From NCBI RefSeq assembly GCF_009708175.1, contig NZ_WMBB01000009.1:310001-374000 (forward strand): a stretch of 64,000 nucleotides of DNA, given 5' to 3'. The position numbers were made by a program, and so were the translations under genes. The stretch comes from Nocardia aurantiaca (lineage in GTDB: Bacteria; Actinomycetota; Actinomycetes; Mycobacteriales; Mycobacteriaceae). Of this stretch, positions 35,118 through 45,258 are shown piece by piece. Each line of letters begins with the position of its first letter. Position 1 is the first letter of the stretch. The notes beneath the pieces were generated by a model, which searched no databases, was not told the DNA's origin, and saw only the letters and a list, made by a program, of their open reading frames with translations.

Positions 35118-36656
35118 TCAGCGGGCGCGGGACAGCGTCAGACCGAGGTTGTCGAGGATGAATTCGTTCGCGGTGACCCGGACCGGTGTATCGGTGAAAT
35201 GGCGTGCGGCCAGGGTGGTTTGGAGGAATTCGCGGACCTGGGCAGGCTGGTCCGGCAGCGATGCCAGGATGTCCGCGGGGATTTCGAGGGTGCCGTCGAA
35301 GCCGCGGGGCTGGTCGGTGATTCCGGATTGCTGGACGGTCTGCCGGAGGCCGTCGACGGTGTGCAGGATCAGGTCGAGACGACTGCCGTCCGCGAATTCC
35401 AGTCGCAGCGGAGTAGGGGAGACCGCGAGATCGAACGAGTCGACCCGCACCGTCACGCCCGAGGACGTCCGGCCCGCATACGTGTACGGCGAGGCTCCCA
35501 CGGTGTCGTCCACCGAGTGGTCCGCGGCGGTGTTCTCCAGCAGATGGCCCACGAGCGGCTGATCGGTGGGCACGAAATCCCAGTGGTCGGCGGTGAGCTC
35601 CTTGACCCAGTAGCCGGTACGCCCGCTCTCGACACCCTCGACGCGCAATTCGCGCGCGTCGGAACCGATTCCGGTCTTGTGGACGGAGACCCGATCGGTG
35701 ATCTGCCCGGGAATCTTGGGCTGCCGTGTCCACTCCGGCGCGGGCAGTTGAATCGCGGCGTAATGGTCGTCGATGCGCTCGGTGAGCGTGTCGGGCGCTT
35801 GGGGTCGTCCCCGCTGATCCTCGTAGGAGTAGCGGAAGAACACCTTGTCCGCGCCGGAGATGTCGAAATCGTAGAGGCGCGTGTAGAGATCGCCGAAGCG
35901 GTTCACGACCAGGGTGGTCGAACCGCTCGTGGACAGACCGACCGCTCGGAAGCGGCCCTGAGCCGGCGTGGACATCTCATAGCTGTGGTCCTGTGGCAGC
36001 CATGGGTCCACGTAGTGGATGCGGTGGCCGTCGTCGGTGAGCGCGTACACATGCGATACCTTCGCGCCGCCCACCGAGTGGTCGTTGCCCGCGGTGTCCC
36101 GCCAAACGTGATCCTCATCGGGCGACAGCACCGACCAGGTCCAGGCCAGTGTCCCGGGTGGCAGGGTGTTGCCGGGCCCGGTCCACAGCGGGGTGCCGTA
36201 GCGGCTGCTCCAGTTCCAGTCCTTCGGCGCGCTGAGGATGTGGTCCATGGTGAGGAAACGGCCGTCGGCGTCGACGGCCATGAGCTCGTCGTCGTCCGCC
36301 GAGACCCCGGTGATGCGGCCCGCCATGCACTCGGGCAACGGCAGGGCGCGCCAACCACCTCGCACAGCAGCCTCTTTCACGAAGATGGCCCCCTCTCGCA
36401 CCGCGAAAGTCCAGCGGCGGTTGAAGGTTTCCGCGGTGGTCCGGAAGAAGACCTGGTCCGGCAAGGGAGTGGCGGCGGCCGGGAAGGCGTCGAGTCCGGC
36501 CGTGGTCTCGTCCGCGCCCGATTCCGGTGTGCCGACGGTCCCGATCAGCGTGCATGCGGGCGCTTCGGCCGCCGCGATCGGCTGGGGCGCCGCGACAGTG
36601 AGGACGAGTCCGGCGGCCGCGGCGAGCATGCCGTGCCGCACCGAAGGTTCAGGCAT
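35118..36656 (-). CDS. Secreted protein of unknown function, possible beta-propeller
   Basis: 512 residues from ATG 36656, which overlaps the upstream gene's stop by one base. Signal peptide about 1-30 (AAPQPIAAAEA). The mature protein has recurring W/D-rich beta segments (RRWTFAVREGAIFVKEA, LYDFDISGADKVFFRYSYED, GYWVKELTADHWDFVP), suggesting a propeller or repeated beta domain. No named family recognised. Paired with the membrane protein encoded just upstream, so the two probably work together at the cell surface. Confidence 0.75.
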   Translation of the reverse strand: MPEPSVRHGMLAAAAGLVLTVAAPQPIAAAEAPACTLIGTVGTPESGADETTAGLDAFPAAATPLPDQVFFRTTAETFNRRWTFAVREGAIFVKEAAVRGGWRALPLPECMAGRITGVSADDDELMAVDADGRFLTMDHILSAPKDWNWSSRYGTPLWTGPGNTLPPGTLAWTWSVLSPDEDHVWRDTAGNDHSVGGAKVSHVYALTDDGHRIHYVDPWLPQDHSYEMSTPAQGRFRAVGLSTSGSTTLVVNRFGDLYTRLYDFDISGADKVFFRYSYEDQRGRPQAPDTLTERIDDHYAAIQLPAPEWTRQPKIPGQITDRVSVHKTGIGSDARELRVEGVESGRTGYWVKELTADHWDFVPTDQPLVGHLLENTAADHSVDDTVGASPYTYAGRTSSGVTVRVDSFDLAVSPTPLRLEFADGSRLDLILHTVDGLRQTVQQSGITDQPRGFDGTLEIPADILASLPDQPAQVREFLQTTLAARHFTDTPVRVTANEFILDNLGLTLSRAR

Positions 36657-37282
36657 CACAACCACCCGAGCGAACCGAACACGACGAGCGCGAGCGCGTC
36701 GATCCCCAGAATTACGCCGACGGCAATCACTTTCGCCCGCACGGTCCTCAGGTCGTACACGAGGAAGCAGGCGGCGAAGAATGGCACATAGCCGATCAGC
36801 CAGATCAGATAGGGGAAGCTCGCGTGCCACCAGGACCAATCCCAGGTCAGCACGCCCGCCCTGTTCAGCAGTACCTCCACCCCGACCGCGGCCGCGGAGT
36901 TCACCGCGACGAGCACCGGCCGGTTGGGCAGGCCGAGGATGCGAACCTGCTTGGGCGGCAGCATCTTCGCCGCGGCAACGCCCATGATGGCGAACATGAA
37001 GCAGATCTCGATGTTCAATCCGATGAGGATCTGGTACGCCGTCGGCCCGATCGCGCCCCACACCGGCGCGCGGCCCGTGGCGTGGAAGACCAGCGAATTC
37101 CAGATCTCGTTGAACCAGTCCATGCCCCACAGTGCCAGTCCGGCGAACAGGACATTCCAGTTCCGCCGTTCGATCTCGGTCGCATAGACGTAGAGGACAA
37201 CCAGCAGCAGCGGAATCACGTACCACTTGAACTGTCCGCTGTCACGCAGCAGTTCGAGCGCCGCCCGCGCGTGATCGGTCAT
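36656..37282 (-). CDS. Polytopic membrane protein of unknown function
   Basis: 208 residues with about six membrane helices, from ATG 37282 with GGAAGGA upstream; a longer frame to 37345 is unsupported. Trp-rich loops (GMDWFNEIWNSLVFHATGRA, WDWSWWHASFPY) contain acidic and His residues that could face one side of the membrane. No family recognised. Overlaps the secreted-protein gene by one base (TGATG), a clear two-gene operon. Confidence 0.78.
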   Translation of the reverse strand: MTDHARAALELLRDSGQFKWYVIPLLLVVLYVYATEIERRNWNVLFAGLALWGMDWFNEIWNSLVFHATGRAPVWGAIGPTAYQILIGLNIEICFMFAIMGVAAAKMLPPKQVRILGLPNRPVLVAVNSAAAVGVEVLLNRAGVLTWDWSWWHASFPYLIWLIGYVPFFAACFLVYDLRTVRAKVIAVGVILGIDALALVVFGSLGWL

Positions 37283-37327
37283 CGCCGAATCCTTCCTCGA
37301 TCCATGGACCCCGCGAGTTTGTGACAA

Positions 37328-37347
37328 GTCAACGCTGACTGTCAACG
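37328..37347. promoter_or_regulatory. Direct repeat upstream of the membrane/secreted protein operon
   Basis: GTCAACG occurs at 37328-37334 and again at 37341-37347, separated by CTGACT (13-base period), about 45 bases before the gene start. On the minus strand the second copy overlaps a TTGACA. This spacing is typical of response-regulator sites. The remaining bases to 37684 show no gene. Confidence 0.5.
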
Positions 37348-37684
37348 TGTAAGGCCGAATTGCGAGTGCGATTCGATTCGCCGCCGGTCGAGGCTCGTAA
37401 CCGCCGAAACCGAGCCGCGAAGGTGAGGACCATGTGGGCCTGTCGTCGATCGTGATGCCGTCCTGGCCGGGCGTGTGTATCGATCGGGCGGCGCGCTGCG
37501 CAAGCGGGCATGCGGTCGGTTTTCGTCAGAGTCTGTGGACCAGCGGTCGGGAAAGTCCCTGTGGCGACCGATGATTGAAGTCACGGGTGTCGATTTGTCC
37601 CGAATCTGACAGTCAGCCGATAGCTTGGGATTCGCTGATGCAAGCGGTGTTGCTTGCTGCGAGGTATGGAAGGGCAGGTTCCTC

Positions 37685-38104
37685 GTGGATGCCAATGATC
37701 TTGGGGCTCGACTGAATCTGGTGTTCGAGATGTGGGAGCGCCGCCACGGCCGCCCGCTGTCCGATCACATGGTCGCCGAATGGCTCACCGCCGCAGGCTA
37801 TCCCGTCACCGCGGATTATCTGACCACACTGCGGCACAGCCCGGCCGGTGGCGCGCCGGCGGTGCTGCGCCGGGGGCTGGCCGAGGTATTCGATATCGAC
37901 CCGGCCTTTTTCGCTGTCGATCCGGTCCTGTCCCACGCGGCCGATGCGGGGGTTGCTGCCGAGTTCGAGAATCGGTCACTCCGGCGGCTGGCGCGGCTGG
38001 CACAGGGCATGCCATTGCGTGCCGTGCTGTATCTCGACACCCTGGCCGAGACGCTGCGGCGGGCCGAACACCTTCCCGATCCGGCGCACACCGCCTGGAT
38101 CTGA
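37685..38104 (+). CDS. EspR-like helix-turn-helix nucleoid/secretion regulator
   Basis: 139 residues from GTG 37685; the frame extends to a TTG at 37625 without support. The layout matches mycobacterial EspR (132 residues): an XRE-type N-terminus that starts DLGARLNLVFEMWERRHGRP, the recognition region AEWLTAAGYPVTADYLTTLR, then VFDIDPAFF and a helical C-terminal dimerisation part (RRLARLAQGMPLRAVLYLDT). EspR binds DNA cooperatively and controls ESX-1 and envelope genes. No ESX genes are in this window. Confidence 0.82.
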   Translation: MDANDLGARLNLVFEMWERRHGRPLSDHMVAEWLTAAGYPVTADYLTTLRHSPAGGAPAVLRRGLAEVFDIDPAFFAVDPVLSHAADAGVAAEFENRSLRRLARLAQGMPLRAVLYLDTLAETLRRAEHLPDPAHTAWI

Positions 38105-38549
38105 GGGCTGCCGCGGGCCGCGCCCACCCGTCCATAACCGGGCTGTCGGTGACCGAGACCACCGATTCGATGAACGGGAAGGAAGCGCCGCGATCGGCGG
38201 CGTCGGTCGCGATACCGATCACGGGCGGGCCGGGATAGCCGCCGTAGACGACCATCCGGCCCAGCGCCATGCTCGCGGAATTTCGCGGCCCTCGTCGTCG
38301 GTGGTGGGCATGAGTCGCGGAATCGCACTCGGCATACACGTCACCAACCATGAAAGCCCCTGGTTGGGTGCGGTCGGAACAGCGCCGGTGGGAGAGCGAA
38401 GTCGGACATCGTGCAGGCCATCGCCCGGGAGCATGCCCCTGACCTTGGTGTCTCCGGCGCTCGAGATAAAATCGGTGGTTCTTGTGTGTCGACACGGCGC
38501 ACAATCGCTCAGTTAACTACCGGCACCCGCTGCACCCGAGGAGACGCTT
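38105..38549. other. Gene-free region with a degenerate minus-strand frame
   Basis: The minus strand holds coding-like pieces in two frames: MPTTDDEGREIP (about 38275-38312) and MALGRMVVYGGYPGPPVIGI with continuing ESVVSVTDSPVMDG (about 38125-38272). They look like one frameshifted small gene, but no family was recognised. The remaining part is the leader of the ABC-F gene. Confidence 0.3.
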
Positions 38550-40181
<1,632 letters not shown>

Positions 40182-40184
40182 GAC

Positions 40185-40208
40185 CCCGCCCCCCACACGG
40201 GAGGCGGG
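40185..40208. terminator. GC-rich hairpin after the ABC-F gene
   Basis: CCCGCC (40185-40190) pairs with GGCGGG (40203-40208), with an inner CCC/GGG helix closing an ACAC loop. No T-run. Starts four bases after the stop. Confidence 0.5.
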
Positions 40209-40483
40209 CCGTGCCCGTCCGAATCATCGGGCGCGGGAGCGCAATCCGGGCGAAAGCTCTCAATCCCGCCGTCCTGCTCCTGCTTTCGCGCCCATTGTGG
40301 GCGTCACCGGATCGTGTCCCCGAAGGACACTTCGTGGCCGTCGAGCCATCCGGGCGGATTGCTCGCCGACGCCGGGCATCGCGCGTCCTTCCGCGTACCG
40401 ACCGCTCGCCCTGCGCGATCCGGCCGTGTCATGTGCTGGTTTTCCGCTCCGATCGCGAAGAAAATGCGCGTTCGGGGCAAGTC

Positions 40484-40499
40484 GGTGATTCACATCACA
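40484..40499. promoter_or_regulatory. CRP/GlxR-like site
   Basis: GGTGA-TTCACA-TCACA differs at one position from the CRP consensus TGTGA-N6-TCACA. It lies 72 bases before the small HTH gene in a 389-base intergenic region (40182-40570) that holds no other recognised feature. Confidence 0.4.
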
Positions 40500-40570
40500 G
40501 CGTTTCGTTGATCACAGCCATTCGAGTCTCTAACCTGGAATCAGGCGCCCACGGCGACTCGGAGGAAGCC

Positions 40571-40816
40571 ATGAGTGACAGGCCCGCACAGGGTAAAGCC
40601 GTATTGGGTAAAGGCACGCGCGTCACCGGGAAATCCCGCGATCGCCTGCAATCCCAGTTGAAGAAGCAGTACGAGGCCGGTGCCAGCATCCGGTCCCTGG
40701 CCCGGGAAACCGGCCGGTCGTACGGCTTCATCCACAACGTGCTCGTGGAGTCGCATGTGCAACTCCGCAGCCGGGGTGGTGCGAACCGCCGCAAGGCCGC
40801 CAAGGCCGGCAAGTAG
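40571..40816 (+). CDS. Small helix-turn-helix protein (Rv1473A-like)
   Basis: 81 residues from ATG 40571 directly after GGAGGAA. Basic throughout, with one helix-turn-helix (about 32-65; YEAGASIRSLARETGRSYGF) and a Lys/Arg-rich C-terminus (GGANRRKAAKAGK). Such small HTH proteins sit after the Rv1473 ABC-F gene in mycobacteria (Rv1473A). Probable DNA-binding regulator; targets unknown. Confidence 0.85.
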   Translation: MSDRPAQGKAVLGKGTRVTGKSRDRLQSQLKKQYEAGASIRSLARETGRSYGFIHNVLVESHVQLRSRGGANRRKAAKAGK

Positions 40817-40911
40817 CGCCTTGCCGTCCCGGGAGTGGATTGCAGGGTCGTGACCGGCGAAAGCCGTTCGACGACCTGCGATTTCGGACGACATGCGACG
40901 ACGTGCGGCCG

Positions 40912-41871
40912 CTAGGTGATCACGGTCCCGTCGCCGAGAACCAGTAGGTTTGCGAGGCTCTGGAAAATCGGCAGACCGGTCTTGATCTCGAGATAGGCGA
41001 ACTGCCCCTGGGGGTTGACCTCCAGAAAATAGAATTCGCCATCGAGACCCACCCGCAGGTCGAGTACGCCGAAAGCCAGCCCCAGCGCGCCCATCAGCGT
41101 GGTGAGCGACTTGCTCACCGAGGCGGGCAGGCGATCAGCCGTGAATGCCACCGACGTGTCCAGACGCGAATCCACCCGCCCCACACCGGATTGCGAATCG
41201 ATGCGCACCACCCACTCGATGCCGTCCACCCAGACGATCCGCAGATCGCTCTCGGCGTGGATGTAGTCCTGAAAGATGGTGGGGGAGCTGCGGATCGTGG
41301 CCAGCCGGTCGAAATCCGGTGGGGTGAACAGGCGGGTCTCGGTGAATGCGCCGCGCCCGGTGCCGGTGCGCTTGTAAACCACTGGGCCGGGCCGGGATTC
41401 GATGAAGGCGCTCGCCTCGTCCGGATCATTGGTGACGAGGGTCTCCGGGACCGCGAAGCCGGCCCGGTAAGCCGTCTCCAGTTGCACGATCTTGCGGCCC
41501 GCGGTGCGGTCGGCTCCGGGGTCATTGACCCACAGGGCCGGGATCGACCACAGCAGTCCCTGGAGGAAACCGTCGCATTCCGCGCGACGGTAGTCGTCGT
41601 CCTCCTCGGACAGGCCGACCGGCACCGCGCAGGGCGCGGGCCGCCGCCACCACACCGAGGTGACATCGTCGAGCCCGAAGATGTGCGACAAGCTGCGGTA
41701 CGAGCCGTCCCCACTGAGCCGGAAGGCGCCGTTCTCGCGCGGGAAATCGCCCATATCGAGGCGAATCGGGTTGTGCCCGTGGTACTTTCGCAGGGTGGCG
41801 GCGAGGGCGTCGCCGTGGAGGTCCTCGGTCTCGGTGACGATGAGCACCGAACCCATGGTGCGGGCGGCCAT
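40912..41871 (-). CDS. ATP-grasp ribosomal-peptide maturase (graspetide ligase, MvdC/MvdD-like)
   Basis: 319 residues. N-terminal pre-ATP-grasp region with HNPIRLDMGDFP and VTSVWWRRP (about 35-90). The ATP-grasp fold has PGPVVYKRTGTGRGAFTETR, FQDYIHAESDLRIVWVDG and the metal-binding end FGVLDLRVGLDGEFYFLEVN followed by PQGQFAYLEIKTGLPI. These are the hallmarks of ligases that form omega-ester or omega-amide macrocycles in graspetide RiPPs (microviridin-type). It follows a 153-residue ORF by 11 bases, the likely substrate gene. ATG 41856 is an alternative start. No transporter or methyltransferase is adjacent. Confidence 0.88.
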   Translation of the reverse strand: MAARTMGSVLIVTETEDLHGDALAATLRKYHGHNPIRLDMGDFPRENGAFRLSGDGSYRSLSHIFGLDDVTSVWWRRPAPCAVPVGLSEEDDDYRRAECDGFLQGLLWSIPALWVNDPGADRTAGRKIVQLETAYRAGFAVPETLVTNDPDEASAFIESRPGPVVYKRTGTGRGAFTETRLFTPPDFDRLATIRSSPTIFQDYIHAESDLRIVWVDGIEWVVRIDSQSGVGRVDSRLDTSVAFTADRLPASVSKSLTTLMGALGLAFGVLDLRVGLDGEFYFLEVNPQGQFAYLEIKTGLPIFQSLANLLVLGDGTVIT

Positions 41872-41882
41872 ACGCGCCCCCG

Positions 41883-42344
41883 TCAGTCCAGGCTGTCGCA
41901 GGCTATGCCATCGTCGCTGCCTCGGTGCGACCGAGTCTGGCAGCAGGTCATGGTGGCCCCGCCGACACCGGGTTGACTGGTCAGATCGAGTCCGCGCGCC
42001 CAGATTTCGGTGAGCTCGCGAAGTTCGTCGTCGCCCCGCGCGGGACTCTGGTCCGGCGAGAGGGTGAGCGGGCGATCGGTGACCTCGACGCGGCGGCGCC
42101 GGGTGAAATCGGCAGTGGCCCCGGAGCGTACGCGCACCAGCACCGGGCGGCCCTCACAGCTGCCCTGCGCCGCCGCGGCATCCCACCGGGTGATGTCGAG
42201 GACATCGGCGCGGTGGAAGGTCCAGGTGCCGTCGTCGACCCGCACGCTGATACTTCGCGCGGTGGCTGCGACAAGATAGCCGGGTAACGGTGGCGAGGTG
42301 CCGACGAGAGTCGTCGATCCCGTTCGGTGCAGGGCGCCGGTCAT
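41883..42344 (-). CDS. Candidate graspetide precursor or partner protein
   Basis: 153 residues from ATG 42344, with GGAG seven bases upstream. About residues 15-105 look like a folded, beta-rich domain (PLPGYLVAATARSISVRV, GRPVLVRVRSGATADF). The last about 35 residues are different: hydroxyl-, acid- and Cys-rich (TMTCCQTRSHRGSDDGIACD), the composition expected for a core peptide cyclised by ester bonds between Ser/Thr and Asp/Glu. It is the only gene co-transcribed with the ATP-grasp ligase. A precursor role is inference; it could instead be an unrelated accessory protein. Confidence 0.6.
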   Translation of the reverse strand: MTGALHRTGSTTLVGTSPPLPGYLVAATARSISVRVDDGTWTFHRADVLDITRWDAAAAQGSCEGRPVLVRVRSGATADFTRRRRVEVTDRPLTLSPDQSPARGDDELRELTEIWARGLDLTSQPGVGGATMTCCQTRSHRGSDDGIACDSLD

Positions 42345-42536
42345 GCTGAACTCCGATCTGCTCGGGATTTGCCGCGGGGCCGAGCGTGATCTGAATCATA
42401 TCCCGCGACGCACCGAATTCGGTCCGCAACGAAAGATTTCAGCTACCCCGGCAAACTCCGCCGGGGTGTCGGAAAATGCTCCAGCCGAAAGATTTTCGCT
42501 GAAAGAACGGGGCGGGCAGGGGAGCGCGGTTTTCGG

Positions 42537-42953
42537 TCAGAGGCCCAGTGCGTCAGGGGAATCGGCCAGCGCCCGCAGGGCCGCACCGGGATCCGCAACC
42601 AATTTGCGGGCCGCGAGATCGAGAATGCCGGACACGACCCTGATCTCCGCCGAAACGGTTCCGTCGAGTTTCACGATCCGCTGGTGCATCGTGAAGATCT
42701 TGCCGCCGGTCCACTCGAACTCGCAGCTCACCGCGACCTCGTCGCCCAGATGCAGCTCCCGCAGGTATTTGACCGTCTGCTCCAGCACCACCGGGCCGAT
42801 GCCCGCCGCCACCAGCTTCTCGCCCGGCAGCCCCGCGGCCCGCAGCAGCTCCCACCGCGCGTGCTCCGCGTACTGCAGATACACGGCCTGATTCAGATGG
42901 CCGTTGATATCGAGCTCGTAACCGCGAACGGTGATGGGGACGGAGAAAGCCAT
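42537..42953 (-). CDS. Acyl-CoA thioesterase (4HBT hotdog fold)
   Basis: 138 residues from ATG 42953. Single hotdog domain with the 4HBT signature DINGHLNQAVYLQYAEHARW (about 13-32; the active-site Asp is in YELDINGH), followed by GPVVLEQTVKYLRELHLGDE and a C-terminal strand ISAEIRV-like segment. Hydrolyses an acyl-CoA; chain preference unknown. The upstream open frame to 43313 is unsupported. Not obviously linked to the neighbouring RiPP genes. Confidence 0.88.
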   Translation of the reverse strand: MAFSVPITVRGYELDINGHLNQAVYLQYAEHARWELLRAAGLPGEKLVAAGIGPVVLEQTVKYLRELHLGDEVAVSCEFEWTGGKIFTMHQRIVKLDGTVSAEIRVVSGILDLAARKLVADPGAALRALADSPDALGL

Positions 42954-43521
42954 GAACCTACCAACCCGCGTCGCGCCGATGATCATTCCGCATATCCAGT
43001 GGTCTGTGACACACCCCATCGGCGATCCGCGGGCTACTCGCGAGTCAGGACGATGCCCGCGAGATAGCGACCGTTTGCCATGCCACGCTCGGACCTCGGT
43101 CCGTGACCGTCGGGTCGGCCGTCGTGCCCTGCCGACACTGGCGCCCCAGCCTTTCGTACTCCGCATTGCGGGGCGTTCGAGACATTTCGGCCGTATGGAG
43201 GGTCGGCCGTGGCGACGGGCGGCCGCGGCCGGATTCGGGGGCGGATATCCGCCAACCGCTCGGGGCGTCCGGAGGAAAGGGGCTCGACGCGATCGGGGTG
43301 CGACGCCGGCCATCGATCGTCATCGGCGATGGAGGGGCGGCTCGGTCGGAATCGCCGGGTGAAGAGAAATTGCAAGGGCCGCAACGGGGTTCCATGCTCG
43401 GCAAGGCCGGCGAGCCGCGGTGCGGCACTCGAGTGGAAGCTGGTCGGGGATCGACTGCGCCGGATTCCGCGGCACCGGTTCGGATTTCCGACTGCCGTGG
43501 GCACCGATCGGCGGCGCGGGA
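42954..43521. other. Gene-free region
   Basis: 568 bases with overlapping open frames on both strands, none resembling a family. The end of one minus-strand frame (ERGMANGRYLAGIVLTRE, about 43034-43090) looks protein-like and may be the C-terminal scrap of a lost gene. Confidence 0.3.
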
Positions 43522-44019
43522 TCACGCGCGGTTGGCGTTGCGTTCGGCCCACCACTGCGGCGCGTCGATGAAGTAGTTGTCGTAGTCCTTCTGGGCGGCA
43601 TCGATATCGGCGGGCATGGCCTCGCCGAGGGCGAGCCGCTCGAGGAAGCGGAAGTAGCCGTGGCGTTCGACGCCGGGCATGAGGGCGATGAGGATGCGGG
43701 CAGGGCTGTCGGGAGCCGCGCCGAAGGCATGCGGCATGAATTTGGGGACGACGATCGCGCCGCCCGCGCCCACGGTGACGATCTTGTCTCCGGCCAGCAC
43801 CTGGAGTTCGCCGTCGGCGACATAGAACAGCTCGTCGGAGAGGGTGTGGTAGTGCGGCATGGCGCCGTCGGCGCCGCGGGCCATGGTGACCTCGACGGTG
43901 CTGACCGAGCCGCCGGCCTCATTGGAGTCGATGAGCAGACGTACCGACACCGGGTCGCCGCCGATGATCTCGGAGTCCTGGGGCCGGCGGATGGCGGCGG
44001 GGCGGGAAGCGGTGGTCAT
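43522..44019 (-). CDS. Cupin domain protein
   Basis: 165 residues from ATG 44019 with GGAGAG upstream. A single cupin barrel (about 40-125): PHYHTLSDELFYVADGELQV is cupin motif 1 with metal-binding His-x-His and Glu, and VVPKFMPHAFGAAPDSP is motif 2 with the third His. The C-terminal 40 residues are helical. Could be a small dioxygenase/isomerase or a binding protein. It diverges from a MarR gene across a clear palindrome, so it is probably the MarR target. Confidence 0.88.
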   Translation of the reverse strand: MTTASRPAAIRRPQDSEIIGGDPVSVRLLIDSNEAGGSVSTVEVTMARGADGAMPHYHTLSDELFYVADGELQVLAGDKIVTVGAGGAIVVPKFMPHAFGAAPDSPARILIALMPGVERHGYFRFLERLALGEAMPADIDAAQKDYDNYFIDAPQWWAERNANRA

Positions 44020-44050
44020 GGCACTCTCCATATGATTCGTTGGTAAATAA

Positions 44051-44077
44051 TTCGATACCGAACTATATGGCATCGAA
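44051..44077. promoter_or_regulatory. MarR operator between cupin and marR genes
   Basis: TTCGATACC (44051-44059) and GGCATCGAA (44069-44077) form an inverted repeat matching at 8 of 9 positions with a nine-base spacer. The site lies between the two starts, which also argues for the ATG at 44091 over the one at 44067. Confidence 0.65.
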
Positions 44078-44090
44078 TAGAGTGTTGTCC

Positions 44091-44597
44091 ATGGGTGAGC
44101 CGAAGATCGATGCGGTGGACGTGATTCAGGAGCAGTGGCGGCGTGAGCGCCCGGACCTGGACGGTGAGGCCATGGCCATCCTCGGGCGCCTCGGCAGGCT
44201 CTCGGTGGTCGCAGCCGAGAAGATCGAAGCGGTCTTCACCGCACACGGATTGCAGCGCGGCGAGTTCGATGTGCTCGCGACACTGCGGCGGGCGGGGGAG
44301 CCCTACGAACTCAACCCCTCCGGCCTCGCCGACACCTTGATGATGTCGCGGGCCGGCATGACCGGCCGCCTGGATCGGCTCGAGCAGGCCGGACTGGTGC
44401 GGCGGATCGCCGACGCGGGCGACCGGCGGGCGATCAAGGTCGCGCTCACCGACCGTGGCCTGCACCTGGTCGACATCGTCGTCACCGAGCACTTCGAGAA
44501 CGAAACCAGGATTCTCTCCGTGCTTTCCGACAAGGAGCGCAAGGAACTGGATCGCATCACCCGCCTGCTGCTGACCGACCTCGAGCGCGAGGGCTGA
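44091..44597 (+). CDS. MarR family transcriptional regulator
   Basis: 168 residues from ATG 44091. Winged-helix domain at about 35-130: RGEFDVLATLRRAGEPYELN, recognition helix LADTLMMSRAGMTGRLDRLE, wing RRIADAGDRRAIKVALTDRG. A dimerisation helix at the C-terminus ends TRLLLTDLEREG. Probably autoregulated through the adjacent palindrome and represses the divergent cupin gene. An upstream frame to 44040 runs through the operator and is rejected. Confidence 0.9.
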   Translation: MGEPKIDAVDVIQEQWRRERPDLDGEAMAILGRLGRLSVVAAEKIEAVFTAHGLQRGEFDVLATLRRAGEPYELNPSGLADTLMMSRAGMTGRLDRLEQAGLVRRIADAGDRRAIKVALTDRGLHLVDIVVTEHFENETRILSVLSDKERKELDRITRLLLTDLEREG

Positions 44598-45258
44598 CCG
44601 GTCACGTTCGTGGACCGAGGTCCGCGCGCTCCCCGGCGGGATCATTTCATTTGCGATGCGCATAACCGGTGCTCAGCGCTCCATGACACCGCCCCGCTAC
44701 AGCACGGTGTGAGCTGACGGCGGTCGCCAGGACGGAACCGGACACTGTCGGAGCTTCCAGGGGGAGTGGATGGGTTCGGGCCGGCCGTGGGCGATGTCAT
44801 GGAACGGCGAGCGCAGTGGCGCGGTGATCTGTTCCGGCGGTGCGTCGTGCAGGGTCGAGATGGAGTAGACAGCGGCCGATCGCAACGCCCTCGCCGGGTG
44901 GCCCGGCCTCGTCCGGACCGGCCTGCTCATCGACGTGGCGGACCTGCCCGCGCACCCCGGGTCGGGCGTCTTCGGCATCGGTGCGGGAGCGCTCGTCTTC
45001 CCCCGCCGGGGTGGGGCCTATCGCCTGAATGACGCACTGGGCCTGCCTGAGCCGCCCTGCGGCATGACGCGCCGCGAACGATGATCTCAGCGGCCCCGCG
45101 ATGACGAAAATTGCGGCCTGCGACGACGTCGACCTGATGATCGGGCTGGTCGACCACGGCGTGCGGTGGAACGTGATCGGACCGGAATGGATTGCGCACC
45201 GGCCGAATTCGGCGCCTCCGCCATCCCGCTTCACCGTGGTCGCGAGCCTATGGGGCGG
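44598..45258. other. Gene-free region with coding scraps
   Basis: 661 bases. From 44869 to 45084 one plus-strand frame without start codon reads like protein (AGWPGLVRTGLLIDVADLPA, GVFGIGAGALVFPRRGGAYR) and ends in TGA. A second short frame from 45101 overlaps the acnR 3' end. They look like parts of decayed genes; no family recognised. Confidence 0.35.
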
